Positions 1-9,966 of a stretch of 64,000 nt of DNA are shown piece after piece; the stretch's first letter is position 1; the number at the start of each line of letters is the position of its first letter. The notes under the pieces were generated by a model. The model searched no databases. It was not told the DNA's origin and was given only the letters and a program-made list of their open reading frames with translations. The stretch is from Methylocystis bryophila. GTDB taxonomy: Bacteria; Pseudomonadota; Alphaproteobacteria; Rhizobiales; Beijerinckiaceae. The stretch lies in assembly GCF_027925445.1 (NCBI RefSeq), contig NZ_AP027149.1:1116001-1180000 (forward strand), written 5' to 3'. The translations under genes and the position numbers were made by a program.

Positions 1-712
1 TCTCGGCCAGAGCGGCTTCTTCAGCGGGCGCGGACAGGCCAACGCCTTGACCAGGGCCACGGGCGTCCTGGCCACGGTCTTCTTTGTGACGAGCATATTG
101 CTGACCGTCCTCCCCGCCTGGGAGCGGCGCTCGCTCGGCGGCGAGGACTGGACCAAAGGGGTCGACCAGGAAAAAGTTCAGCTCAAGGAGATCAAGCCCG
201 AGGCGGCGCCGCCGGCGCAGAAGGAAACTCAGATCCCCAAAGACAAAGAGAGCATTTTCGAACAGTTGAAGCGCGCGCAGGAGCAGCGTCAGTCGGGAGG
301 CGGCGCGCCGGCGATGCGGAAGGCTCCCGAAGAGCCCGCGCAACCGACGCAAAAGCCCGAGGCCCCCGCCAGCGCGCAACCCGGCCCGACCCAGGCTGAA
401 CCCGCGCAAAAGCCCGAAGCGCCGAAAACCGAAGCCAAGCCGGAGGAGGCAAAGCCGACCGAAGCCAAGCCGGAGGCCGCAGCTCCCAAGCCGGAGGCGG
501 AGCCGAAGGCCGCGACTCCCAAGCCGGAGGCGCCTGCCGCGACGCCGCCCGCGGCTGGAGCGTCGGAGCCCGTGCCGGCCCCGCGCGCGGAGGAGCCGGC
601 CCCGGCCCCGAAGTCCGAGGCCAAGCCCGAGGACGCGAAACCAGCCCCGGAGGCTAATCCGGCGCCCGCCACGCCGCCGCCCCCGGTGCAGTGGAAGTCG
701 CCGACGCGCTAG
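1..712 (+). CDS. secG: SecG preprotein translocase subunit, 5' end missing
   Basis: This is the 3' part of a gene that begins before the window. The frame is open from base 2. It encodes a segment resembling the second half of SecG (SGFFSGRGQANALTRATG) and a second membrane helix (VLATVFFVTSILLTVL). SecG is the small inner-membrane subunit of the SecYEG translocon. After the helix comes a charged linker and a tail of about 150 residues rich in Pro, Ala, Glu and Lys, with many KPEA-like repeats. SecG is usually 75-150 residues long, so this tail is unusually long. The next gene is pyrG, a common secG-pyrG order in alphaproteobacteria. A TTG at 47 is inside the conserved domain and is not the real start. 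Confidence 0.88.
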   Translation, partial: LGQSGFFSGRGQANALTRATGVLATVFFVTSILLTVLPAWERRSLGGEDWTKGVDQEKVQLKEIKPEAAPPAQKETQIPKDKESIFEQLKRAQEQRQSGGGAPAMRKAPEEPAQPTQKPEAPASAQPGPTQAEPAQKPEAPKTEAKPEEAKPTEAKPEAAAPKPEAEPKAATPKPEAPAATPPAAGASEPVPAPRAEEPAPAPKSEAKPEDAKPAPEANPAPATPPPPVQWKSPTR

Positions 713-721
713 CGCGTTTCC

Positions 722-825
722 CGCTCGAACGGAATCGTTCGAGCGATAAGGAATGGCGCCAAGTCAAAAAGTTAGAGCATGTCATGACCGGAAAACCGCT
801 TCGCACTTTTCCGTGACATGCTCTA
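722..825. repeat. Dispersed palindrome pair between secG and pyrG
   Basis: There are two inverted repeats. The first is CGCTCGAACG/CGTTCGAGCG (722-731 and 736-745, 4-base loop). The second is a longer imperfect hairpin at 773-825 that starts AGAGCATGTC and ends GACATGCTCT. Related copies occur at 14011-14123, 17059-17106 and 28824-28877. The second arm may also act as a secG terminator, but it has no T-run. Confidence 0.8.
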
Positions 826-1003
826 AAACCGCGGACGCGCTCGCGTCCGCGCCGATCACCGCATGAATTCGCGCTTCCTTCCCCCTTTCGGGGGCGGGCG
901 GGAGCGTCGCCGACCCTTCCAGTGGCGCCCGCGTCTCCGAATTGGGGAAAGCGGCGTCAACGCACTAGCCGAAACGCTAATTAGGCGTTAGGCGTGAGGC
1001 CCC

Positions 1004-2632
<1,629 letters not shown>

Positions 2633-2734
2633 GACGTCCTGCTGGCGGAGCTGCGCCGCGGCGCCGGCAGACTTGACTCGGCGCAACGGGTCGCGCCCAA
2701 TCGCGCTATAAACTTTTAGAATCGATCGCCTTCT

Positions 2735-2829
2735 CTGCGTTCAGGCGATTTCGTCTGAACGCAGCGTGATCGAGTTTTCGACTTGGCGCGTTTCCCGCTC
2801 GAACGATTCCGTTCGAGCGGGAAACGCGC
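2735..2829. repeat. Two perfect inverted repeats downstream of pyrG
   Basis: Arms CTGCGTTCAG (2735-2744) and CTGAACGCAG (2755-2764) form the first hairpin. The second has 20-base arms, 2786-2805 and 2810-2829, around a 4-base loop (attc) and pairs perfectly. It contains the same CGCTCGAACG core as the repeat at 722-745. The first hairpin resembles the repeat at 58612-58718. There is no clear T-run, so this is more likely a dispersed element than a terminator. Confidence 0.8.
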
Positions 2830-2887
2830 TAGCTGAAAGCGCTGGCGTTAGCGCCTCTATTCGCCTTGAATAATTGATCGGTGTCCT

Positions 2888-5197
2888 ATGCAGGAGCGCG
2901 AAGCACAAATTCCAGAGGAAGAGTTTCGCCTCCTGGCCGATAACATGCCCGTCATGTGCTGGATCGCGGACACGACCGGCTACATTCACTGGTATAATCG
3001 GCGCTGGCATGAATATACTGGCACAACGGCCGCCCAAATGAAGGGGTGGGGCTGGCAATCTGTGCATGATCCGCGGATACTGAGCTCGGTGTTGGAGCTT
3101 TGGAAGACATCGCTTGCGACGGGGAAACCTTTTGAGATGGTTTTCCCGCTGAGAAGCGCCAAGGGCGAATACAGGCTGTTTCTGACCCGCGTCCAGCCTT
3201 ATTATGACACCCAAGGCAATTTGAAATATTGGTTTGGGAACAACGTCGACATCACCGCGCAAACGGCCGCGGAGCAGGCGTTGAGCGACCTCAATGCGGA
3301 TTTGCGCCGGGCGGCTGCTTTCGATGAAGCCGCGCTGAAGTGCCTTGGCGAGGGGCTGTACACGCTTGATCTAAATGGGCTGGTGACCTCCATGAACCCC
3401 GCCGCCGAGGAACTGCTTGGTTGGAGCTTTGCTGAGCTGCGCGGCAAGAAAATGCACGACATGGTTCATCACCATTATCGCGATGGGCGACCTTTTCCCG
3501 CCAGCGAATGTGCTGCGCTTCAGGCGCTCAGCGGCGGTGAAGCCTTGAAGAACCACGAAGACGTGTTCATTCGAAAGGACGGCGCGTTTTTCGACGTTGT
3601 CCATTCGATTGCCCCGCTTCGCGACGAGGACGGCAAAATCATCGGTCTTATCGGGGTTTTTAGCGATGTCACCGAGCGCAAGCGAGCGGAGGCGGCGCTG
3701 CGGGAGAGCGAAGCCCGGCTGCGGATGGCGACCGAGGCCGCGAAGATCGGCGCGTTCGACTGGAACGTCGAGACCGGCGTCAACACCTGGAATGCAGAAC
3801 TCGAGGCGATCTATGGCCTTCGGCCCGGCGAATTCGGCGGGTCGCAAAGGGCTTGGGAGCAGTTGGTCCACCCCGATGATCGGGCTGGCGCCGTGGCCAA
3901 AGTGGAGGAGGCGCTGCTGACAGGCCAAGCGGTCGAGCACGAATGGCGTGTCATCTGGCCCGATGGCAGCGTGCATTGGATTGCAGCGAGATTTCAGGGC
4001 TTTAAGGACAGCGCTAACAAGCCGCTGCGTCTCATCGGCGTGAACATCGATATGACCAAACGAAAACAGGCCGAATTGGCGCTAGCGGAGAATGATCGGC
4101 GCAAAGATGAGTTCATCGCGACGCTCGCCCATGAACTGCGGAACCCTCTCGCCCCTATTCGCAATGGCCTTGTCGTTCTGCGCAAATCTGGCGGCCAAGG
4201 TCCGGCTGCGGAGCGCATGCAGGCCATTATGGAGCGTCAAGTCCACCACCTCGTCCGTCTCGTTGAGGATCTGTTGGAGGTCTCGCGAATCACTAGCGGC
4301 ACGATAGAACTGAAAAGGGAGCGCGTGGCCCTTTCCATCGTCATCGATCTCGCCGTCGAAATGAGCCGCGAGGCGATAGACGCCGCCGGAATAGAGCTGC
4401 GGATCGCCTTGCCTGATCAAGCGCTCGTGCTGGACGCCGATCCGGTTCGACTGACGCAAATTTTTGGGAATCTTCTTTGCAACGCTGCGAAATACACGGA
4501 TCGAGGCGGGCGCGTCGAAATCGCGGCGATGCGCGACGGAGATGACGTCGTTGTGAGCGTGGTTGATAGTGGAGTCGGCATTCCGAAGGAGATGTTGCCG
4601 CGAGTATTCGATCTGTTTGCGCGATTCAACCGGACGCTCGGCCGCGCGCAAGGCGGGCTCGGAATCGGCCTTGCTTTGGTGAAAAGCCTCGTTGAGCTGC
4701 ACGGCGGCAAAGTCGAGGCGCAGAGCGATGGCGAAGGCTGTGGCAGCCGCTTCATTGTGCGACTTCCGACGTTCAATGCGGTAAAGCCGGATGAGCCGCC
4801 AAGGCGAAGCGCGCCGCGCTCGGCTGCGTTATTACCGCGCGTGCTGGTGGTGGACGACGCGGTCGACGTCGCTGACGCCTTTGCGGGGTTGCTCGAATGC
4901 CTGGGCGCGAAAGTTCGCGTCGCGAATAGTGGGGCCGAGGGTCTGAAGGCGTGCGTCGAGTTCGAGCCCGCGTTGATCTTTCTCGACATCGGCATGCCCG
5001 GCATGGACGGCTTTGAAACAGCGCGGCGTTTGCGCAAGCTTCCCGTTGGACGCGAAGTGACGTTGGTCGCCCTCACCGGCTGGGGAGAAGAGGAGACCCA
5101 GCGCCGAGCGAGAGACGCTGGTTTCGATCGGCACCTGACAAAGCCGGCCGACATATGCGAGGTCGAAGCGCTGCTCGATGGGGTCGCCCGCGCGTAA
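2888..5197 (+). CDS. PAS-containing hybrid sensor histidine kinase
   Basis: This is a 769-residue soluble hybrid kinase. Three PAS domains cover about residues 10-140, 145-265 and 270-400. A HisKA domain follows, with the phosphoacceptor in DEFIATLAHELRNPLAP. The HATPase domain has the N box (NLLCNAAKYT) and G boxes (DSGVGIP, GGLGIGLALV). A C-terminal receiver domain starts near residue 650, with acidic pair VVDD, phospho-Asp in FLDIGMPGMDG, and LTGWG and LTKPAD. No transmembrane segment or output domain is visible, so it is probably a cytosolic phosphorelay component. The signal is unknown. A paralogue with the same kinase-receiver half lies at 50995-53694. It stands alone between two repeat-rich gaps. 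Confidence 0.93.
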   Translation: MQEREAQIPEEEFRLLADNMPVMCWIADTTGYIHWYNRRWHEYTGTTAAQMKGWGWQSVHDPRILSSVLELWKTSLATGKPFEMVFPLRSAKGEYRLFLTRVQPYYDTQGNLKYWFGNNVDITAQTAAEQALSDLNADLRRAAAFDEAALKCLGEGLYTLDLNGLVTSMNPAAEELLGWSFAELRGKKMHDMVHHHYRDGRPFPASECAALQALSGGEALKNHEDVFIRKDGAFFDVVHSIAPLRDEDGKIIGLIGVFSDVTERKRAEAALRESEARLRMATEAAKIGAFDWNVETGVNTWNAELEAIYGLRPGEFGGSQRAWEQLVHPDDRAGAVAKVEEALLTGQAVEHEWRVIWPDGSVHWIAARFQGFKDSANKPLRLIGVNIDMTKRKQAELALAENDRRKDEFIATLAHELRNPLAPIRNGLVVLRKSGGQGPAAERMQAIMERQVHHLVRLVEDLLEVSRITSGTIELKRERVALSIVIDLAVEMSREAIDAAGIELRIALPDQALVLDADPVRLTQIFGNLLCNAAKYTDRGGRVEIAAMRDGDDVVVSVVDSGVGIPKEMLPRVFDLFARFNRTLGRAQGGLGIGLALVKSLVELHGGKVEAQSDGEGCGSRFIVRLPTFNAVKPDEPPRRSAPRSAALLPRVLVVDDAVDVADAFAGLLECLGAKVRVANSGAEGLKACVEFEPALIFLDIGMPGMDGFETARRLRKLPVGREVTLVALTGWGEEETQRRARDAGFDRHLTKPADICEVEALLDGVARA

Positions 5198-5525
5198 CGT
5201 TGCTGCGACAGACTGTCGCCGAAACCCTCTCGCGCCTTGAACGTTAGCTCTGTGTCACTGAAGGGGATGAGCGACTTCGGGAAACGGCGAGAGCCGCGAA
5301 CGCAACGCACAGATGAGCGGTTCGCCGATGCTGAGTGAAGCGAGAGCCGTGAGCGAAGATCGCATCGTTGGAGCCCGTCAGCGAGGATCGAGGACAGGCG
5401 CGGCGCATGGCGCGTGCGCAGGAGGCTCGCAGCAGCGAACGGCAAGGGTTCGCGGGAGAGGCAAGGCGCGGAAGGACCGCAAATAAGAACCCTCGCCCTT
5501 TCCATGCCTCCCGTCGGATTCAATC
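5198..5525 (+). other. Gene-free stretch before a strong terminator
   Basis: No convincing protein-coding frame is visible. The sequence contains short self-similar purine-rich pieces (for example gcgagagccg and gtgagcgaag variants near 5289-5360). It ends in a strong intrinsic terminator on the + strand. It could be the 3' UTR of the kinase gene or an unannotated small RNA. I do not recognise a known RNA family in it. Confidence 0.3.
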
Positions 5526-5558
5526 GGCGCGCTATCTTAGAGCGCGCCGCGTTTTTTT
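5526..5558 (+). terminator. Intrinsic terminator, + strand
   Basis: A perfect 8-base stem, GGCGCGCT (5526-5533) with AGCGCGCC (5541-5548), encloses a 7-base loop. It is followed after GCG by seven T residues (5552-5558). It ends transcription coming from the kinase gene or from the gap before it, just outside the left end of the IS. Confidence 0.85.
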
Positions 5559-5574
5559 ACCGCGGCCTTCATTT

Positions 5575-7121
5575 GTCGTCCGTGAAGAACTCATAAGCCT
5601 CTGTCATGGCGGGTGATACGGCTACGTTAAAGTAATCGTTTTCGCCGGGATTGGGGCTGTTTGCGCTGGTTTCCTTGCAAATTGATCTCGCGCCGGAGGC
5701 GTGATTCTCTGCCCTTGACGAACGGTCGGCAGGGAGATTCGCAATGCGTCCGAAGGAGCGGCGTGACAGTGGGCAGCGGGATCTGTTTCGGGCGCGTCTC
5801 GATCAGATCGTCGACATGGCTCACCCGCTGGTCAAACTCCTGCGCACGATCGACTGGGGCTTTCTGGAGCGGCGCTTCGGCGCCGTCTACGCCGACGTTC
5901 CCGGTCGGCCGCCGCTGCCCACAAGGCTCATGGCCGGCCTCGCCATCCTCAAGCACATGCACGATCTCTCCGACGAGGCGCTGTGCGATCGCTGGCTGGA
6001 AAACCCCTATTTCCAGCTCTTCTGCGGCGAGGAGTTCTTCCAGCACAAGCTGCCCTTCGACCGCTCCTCCTTGACGCGCTGGCGCCAGCGCATGGGCGAG
6101 GAGAAGCTCGCGGCGCTGGTTCAAGAGAGCCTTTCCGTCGCGACCAGGACCGGGGCGGCGAAGCCCTCTGACTTCGCCAAGGTCATCGTCGACACCACCG
6201 TGCAGGAGAAGGCCGTCGCCTTCCCGACCGACGCCAGGCTGATGCATCGCGCGCGGGAGCGACTGGTGCGTCTCGCCAAGAAGCACGGCGTGGCTCTGCG
6301 TCAATCCTACGAGCGGATCGGCAAGCACGCGCTCATCGCCTATCAGCGCTACGCCCACGCCAAGCAGTTCAAGCGCGCGGGCAAGGCGCTGCGCAAGATC
6401 AGGACCTATCTCGGCCGCGTCGAGCGCGACGTCGCGAGGCGCATCAAGGACAATGAGGCGCTGCGTGATGTTTTCCGTCGGCCGCTCTATCTCGCCGAGC
6501 GCGTGCGCGAGCAGCGCCAGAAACAGCGTGGCCGCAAGGTCTACAGCCTGCACGCGCCCGAGGTCGAATGCATCGGCAAGGGCAAGGCGCATCGCCCCTA
6601 TGAGTTCGGCGTCAAGGTGTCGGTGGCGACGACGCTCTTTCGCTCGAAGGGTGGGCAGTTCGTCGCGCATGTGCAAGCGCTGCCCGGCAATCCCTACGAC
6701 GGCCATACGCTGGCGCAGGTCATTCCCGACATGGAGAAGCAGATCGGCGCCTCGATCTCACGCATCGTCGCCGACCGCGGCTATCGCGGACACAACGCCC
6801 CCGCGGAGCACAAGTTCAGCGTGTTCATCGCCGGCCAGCGGCGGCGCGTGACCGGGGCGATCAAACGCGAGCTCAGGCGACGCTCGGCCGTCGAGCCGGT
6901 CATCGGCCATCTGAAAAGCGACCACCGCATGGGCCGCAACTTCCTCGCCCACAGCGCTGGCGACGCCGCCAACGCCGTGCTCGCCGCCGCCGGCTACAAC
7001 TTCAGGCGCCTGCTGGCCTGGCTGGCGCTTTTTTGCACCATCATCCTAGCCACCCTCGCCCGATTAGGTTCAGCTCAGAATCGCCCACTCGCCGCCTGAT
7101 TGCTCGTTCTTCACGGGCGAC
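5575..7121 (+). mobile_element. Complete insertion sequence, IS5-like, about 1.55 kb
   Basis: The element is bounded by a 16-base terminal inverted repeat, GTCGTCCGTGAAGAAC at 5575-5590 and its reverse complement at 7106-7121, with one mismatch. The direct repeat TCATTT lies immediately outside both ends (5569-5574 and 7122-7127), as expected of a target-site duplication. It carries one transposase gene. The family assignment (IS5-like DDE) comes from the transposase. A 6-bp duplication is not the usual IS5 length, so the subgroup is left open. Both ends and the transposase look intact, so the element may still be active. Confidence 0.85.
5744..7099 (+). CDS. DDE transposase (IS5-like)
   Basis: The 451-residue transposase begins with a conserved N-terminal DNA-binding region (PLPTRLMAGLAILKHMHDLSDEALCDRWLENPYFQLFCGE). 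Candidate catalytic residues are Asp in VIVDTTVQ (about residue 147), Asp in VADRGYRG (about residue 344) and Glu in VEPVIGHLKSDHRMGRNF (about residue 385). A long basic helical insert lies between the first two. It catalyses movement of the surrounding element. The frame is uninterrupted and starts about 150 bases inside the left end. The stop lies 7 bases before the right inverted repeat. The IS5 assignment is by overall resemblance and could shift to a related DDE family. Confidence 0.92.
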   Translation: MRPKERRDSGQRDLFRARLDQIVDMAHPLVKLLRTIDWGFLERRFGAVYADVPGRPPLPTRLMAGLAILKHMHDLSDEALCDRWLENPYFQLFCGEEFFQHKLPFDRSSLTRWRQRMGEEKLAALVQESLSVATRTGAAKPSDFAKVIVDTTVQEKAVAFPTDARLMHRARERLVRLAKKHGVALRQSYERIGKHALIAYQRYAHAKQFKRAGKALRKIRTYLGRVERDVARRIKDNEALRDVFRRPLYLAERVREQRQKQRGRKVYSLHAPEVECIGKGKAHRPYEFGVKVSVATTLFRSKGGQFVAHVQALPGNPYDGHTLAQVIPDMEKQIGASISRIVADRGYRGHNAPAEHKFSVFIAGQRRRVTGAIKRELRRRSAVEPVIGHLKSDHRMGRNFLAHSAGDAANAVLAAAGYNFRRLLAWLALFCTIILATLARLGSAQNRPLAA

Positions 7122-7337
7122 TCATTTGCGTCGCGGCAGCCCATGCCGGGGTCGAAAGAAATAATAGAGCAGGCTCACGGCCGAGAAGGCGAGACCGAAC
7201 AAAAGAACGACCATGCCGATATTCTGGTCCTTCATGGTCTGGCTATAAAGCGCGATGCACAACCCCACCACGACGAGCCACAGCGGCGTTTGGCTGGGCT
7301 CCGGCGGTTGTTGCCGCTTCTTGAAGGCGTCCGACAT
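7122..7337 (-). CDS. Small two-helix membrane protein, unknown function
   Basis: A 71-residue protein with a hydrophilic N-terminus (MSDAFKKRQQPPEPSQ), two predicted membrane helices (LWLVVVGLCIALYSQTM and IGMVVLLFGLAFSAVSLLYYFF) and a short basic tail (RPRHGLPRRK). I do not recognise the family. Its stop codon TGA, read on the minus strand, lies inside the TCATTT target duplication of the IS. The insertion therefore landed on the stop codon and restored it. The reading frame is intact, but any downstream minus-strand signals have been displaced. Confidence 0.7.
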   Translation of the reverse strand: MSDAFKKRQQPPEPSQTPLWLVVVGLCIALYSQTMKDQNIGMVVLLFGLAFSAVSLLYYFFRPRHGLPRRK

Positions 7338-7634
7338 CCCAGCCTCCTCGATTTCGTGGGCGGTGCGCTCACGGCAAGCAAGCTAGGGCGTTTCTCCCGT
7401 CTTGGCTACCGCCCCGATGCGTCTGCGCGCCTACCCCTCTCTGCAGTGCGTTTTCATTGGCGTGAGGGACCCCCTCTCCCCGTTTACGGGGAGAGGGCAG
7501 GGGTGAGGGGCTTGGCGGATTGCAAGCCCCTGAGGCCATCGAAATCCGAAGCGAAAGGGCGTGATCGCAGAAGCGTCTCCAGCCCCTGGCCCCTCTCCCT
7601 AACCCTATTCCCGTTTGCACGGGGAGAGAGAATC
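7338..7634. repeat. Intergenic stretch with two CTCTCC-type palindromes
   Basis: No gene is seen. Two GC-rich hairpins of the common proteobacterial type are present: ccctctccccgtttacggggagaggg near 7480-7500, and a second copy in opposite sense ending cacggggagag near 7585-7630. They lie between the ends of aroE and the start of the small membrane protein gene, both on the minus strand. Confidence 0.55.
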
Positions 7635-8471
7635 CTACAGCGTCGCGACGATCAACTCCCGCAGCGTCGGCGTCGCCTCGGGCATCACGCCGAACCAGTC
7701 GCGAAAAGCCGGGCGCGCCTGATGGATCAACATGCCGAGCCCGTCGACCGCGACGAGGCCGGCGCGGCGCGCGCTTGCGAGCAGCGGCGTCTCCAGCGGC
7801 GCATAGACGATGTCGCAGACGACGCTAGAGGGCGGCAGCGCGCTGATCTCAATGTCGAGCGGCGGCTGGCCGACCATGCCCTGGCTCGTCGTGTTCACCA
7901 GGAGCCCCGCGCCCCTCTGACCCGCATTGCGCTCCTCCCAGGCGTGGGCGTGAACCTTGTCGCCAAAATCCGCGGCCAGCGCCTGCGCGCGTTCGCGCGT
8001 GCGATTGAAAACGCGAATCTCCGTCGCGCCCGCATCGAGGAGCCCGGCCACGATCGCGCGGGCGCCGCCGCCGGCGCCGATCACAACGGCGGGCGCGGCC
8101 TCGGCGCGCCACTCCGGCGCAGCGGCCCGCAAGGCCGCGATGAAGCCGAAGCCGTCGTAATTCTTGCCGGTGAGCCGCCCATCCTCTCCGACGACGACGC
8201 AATTGATCGCGCCGATGCGCGCCGCGCCGTCTTCCACGACGTCGACGAGCTTTAGCGCCGCCTCCTTGTGGGGAATCGTCAGATTGCAGCCGGCAAGCCC
8301 CAGCGTCGCCATCGCGCGCAGCGCGGGCCCAAGCTTGCCGGGCTCAATGGCGAAAGGCGCATAGGCGCCTTCGACGCCATGCAGCTTCAGCCAGTAATTG
8401 TGAATCTTGGGCGAGCGCGAATGGGCGATGGGCCAGCCCATGACGCCGGCGAGATGAAAGCGGTTGTGCAT
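7635..8471 (-). CDS. aroE: Shikimate dehydrogenase (NADP)
   Basis: The 278-residue protein reduces 3-dehydroshikimate to shikimate in aromatic amino acid synthesis. The substrate-binding N-terminus has HSRSPKIHNYWL and the catalytic Lys in NLTIPHKEAAL. The paired Asp lies in KNYDGFGF. The NADP-binding Rossmann loop is VIGAGGGARA and the C-terminal DGLGMLIHQA segment is present. Length and start (MHNRFHLAGVMGWPIAHS) are typical. The first third of this gene and its upstream region are repeated in decayed form at 9622-9880 and 10903-11102. This copy is the only complete one. Confidence 0.97.
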   Translation of the reverse strand: MHNRFHLAGVMGWPIAHSRSPKIHNYWLKLHGVEGAYAPFAIEPGKLGPALRAMATLGLAGCNLTIPHKEAALKLVDVVEDGAARIGAINCVVVGEDGRLTGKNYDGFGFIAALRAAAPEWRAEAAPAVVIGAGGGARAIVAGLLDAGATEIRVFNRTRERAQALAADFGDKVHAHAWEERNAGQRGAGLLVNTTSQGMVGQPPLDIEISALPPSSVVCDIVYAPLETPLLASARRAGLVAVDGLGMLIHQARPAFRDWFGVMPEATPTLRELIVATL

Positions 8472-9620
8472 GAGGGAACAGTCTCGAAGGGAAATCGCGG
8501 TCTCAGGCTACAATTTTGCCGCCGTCTGGCATAGCCGCAAAACGCGGCGGTGGGCTGGATGTGTCGGCGGGTCGTTTTCTTATTGTGACATTCGCTTGAT
8601 ACTCGGGCGCCGCGTCGGCTTTTGCTCCACATCGCCGCTGCACGAAATTCACTTTTGCCCGCCGCCGCAGCCCATAGTCCTCGCGGCGTGATCGGCGAGG
8701 CGGCGGAGGCGACGCTGGCATGAGCACGATCGTTCTCGGGCTAACCCGCGCCCTGGTCTACGCCGCCGAGGCGCACGCCAACCAGCGGCGCAAGGGCGCT
8801 GCCCAAGAACCCTACATCAATCATCCGATCGAGGTGCTCGACCTCGTCGCCCGCGCCACCGGGGGCGCCGATGAGGAGCTTCTGACCGCCGCGCTCCTGC
8901 ATGATGTCGTCGAGGACACGCCGGTCACGGCCGAGGAGCTCGCCGCCGCTTTCGGGGAGCGGGTGGCAAGGATCGTCACCGAGAACTCCGACGACATGAC
9001 CTTGCCCAAGGACGAGCGCCGCCGGCGGCGAATCGCCGCGATGCCGCACAAGTCGGTGGCGGCGCGCATCGTCAAGACCGCGGACGTGATCTCGAACCTG
9101 CGCGCGACCGCCGCCTCCCCGCCCGCCGGCTGGGCGATGGAACGCCGCCTCGGCTATCTTGAGGGTGCCGGCAGCTTATCGACGCCGGTCGCGGCGCCAA
9201 TGCCGCAATCGAGGCGCTCTTCGACGAGACGGCCGCTGACGCCGAGCGGACGATTCGCGCCGACGCGGCCGTCGACGTCGGCGGCGCGGAGGGCGTGGCC
9301 CGGCATCTCGACAGCGTCATCGGCCAGGCGGTGCATCTCGTCTACCTGCCGAACACCAAGGGGCGGGCGATCACGGACGCCGACGTGGACCGGCTCTGCG
9401 AGACCATCTCCCGCAACTTTCCCTCCGCCACCGTGCAGCACGCGGAGGCGATCTTCGACGGCAGCCGTCGCCCGATCCTGCTCGCGCGCATCCGCACCGA
9501 CAGCACCGATGCGGTGGTGGCGCTCGCCCAGCGGCTCTGCCTCGCCTTCGACCAGCGCTTCGTCGGGATCGAGGTTGGCGGGCGCTACATCCGCGTCTAC
9601 GCCGACGACACGGGCTGACC
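8421..9620. repeat. Long direct repeat, left copy
   Basis: This 1.2-kb segment is nearly identical to 11052-12252 (offset 2631, changing to 2632 after a one-base deletion near 9165). It covers the first 17 or so codons of aroE, the divergent spacer and the whole HD gene. Identity ends just after the HD stop codon. I saw only a handful of substitutions, most of them after position 9230. Confidence 0.93.
8720..9618 (+). pseudogene. HD-domain hydrolase, frameshifted duplicate
   Basis: This is the left duplicate of the HD gene at 11351-12250. The two agree until about codon 149, where the run GAAGGGTGCC of the intact copy reads GAGGGTGCC here. The one-base loss shifts the frame after RRLGYLEG. 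The rest of the original product (VARHLDSVIGQAVHLVYLP to VYADDTG) is present in another frame and ends at 9618. The HD motif (LLHDVVEDTP) lies upstream of the shift, so a truncated protein with an unrelated tail could still be made, but the gene is best called broken. Confidence 0.9.
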
Positions 9621-9621
9621 T

Positions 9622-9880
9622 CGCTGGCTTGCGCCACAGGCTTGCCTGAAGGCGTCGCCTTCGCCAAGCTTGCCGGGCTCAATGGCGAAAGGCGCACAGG
9701 CGCACTCGATCCCACGCAGCTTCAGCCAGTAATTGTGGATTTTCGGCGAGCGCGAATGGGCGATGAGCCGCCCATGACGCCGGCGAGATGAAAGCGGTTG
9801 TGCATGGGGAGGGGATCTCGAAGGGAGGTCGCGCGCCAAGGCTACAATCTTGCTGCGGGCCGGCATAGCCGCAATACAGG
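9622..9880 (-). pseudogene. Decayed junction: aroE 5' end joined to the 3' end of the peptidase gene
   Basis: On the minus strand the stretch 9664-9810 encodes a recognisable AroE fragment (AHSRSPKIHNYWLKLRGIECACAPFAIEPGKLG) with lesions. Bases 9810-9880 resemble the aroE upstream region. Bases 9622-9655 resemble the 3' part of the peptidase gene at about 14246-14284. The same join occurs at 10903-11102. It looks like the seam of a tandem duplication rather than a gene. Confidence 0.75.
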
Positions 9881-9966
9881 ATGATCGATTTCGCTGGTCC
9901 TGGCGGCCCTGCGCATGATGCTTTGTGCAGCCCAAGACGACTGCCCCAGCGCAGGGAGCTCGTACA

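Noticed and set aside
7470..7632. CRISPR-like array in the repeats before aroE
   Set aside because: Only two unequal palindromes in opposite sense, with no regular spacers.
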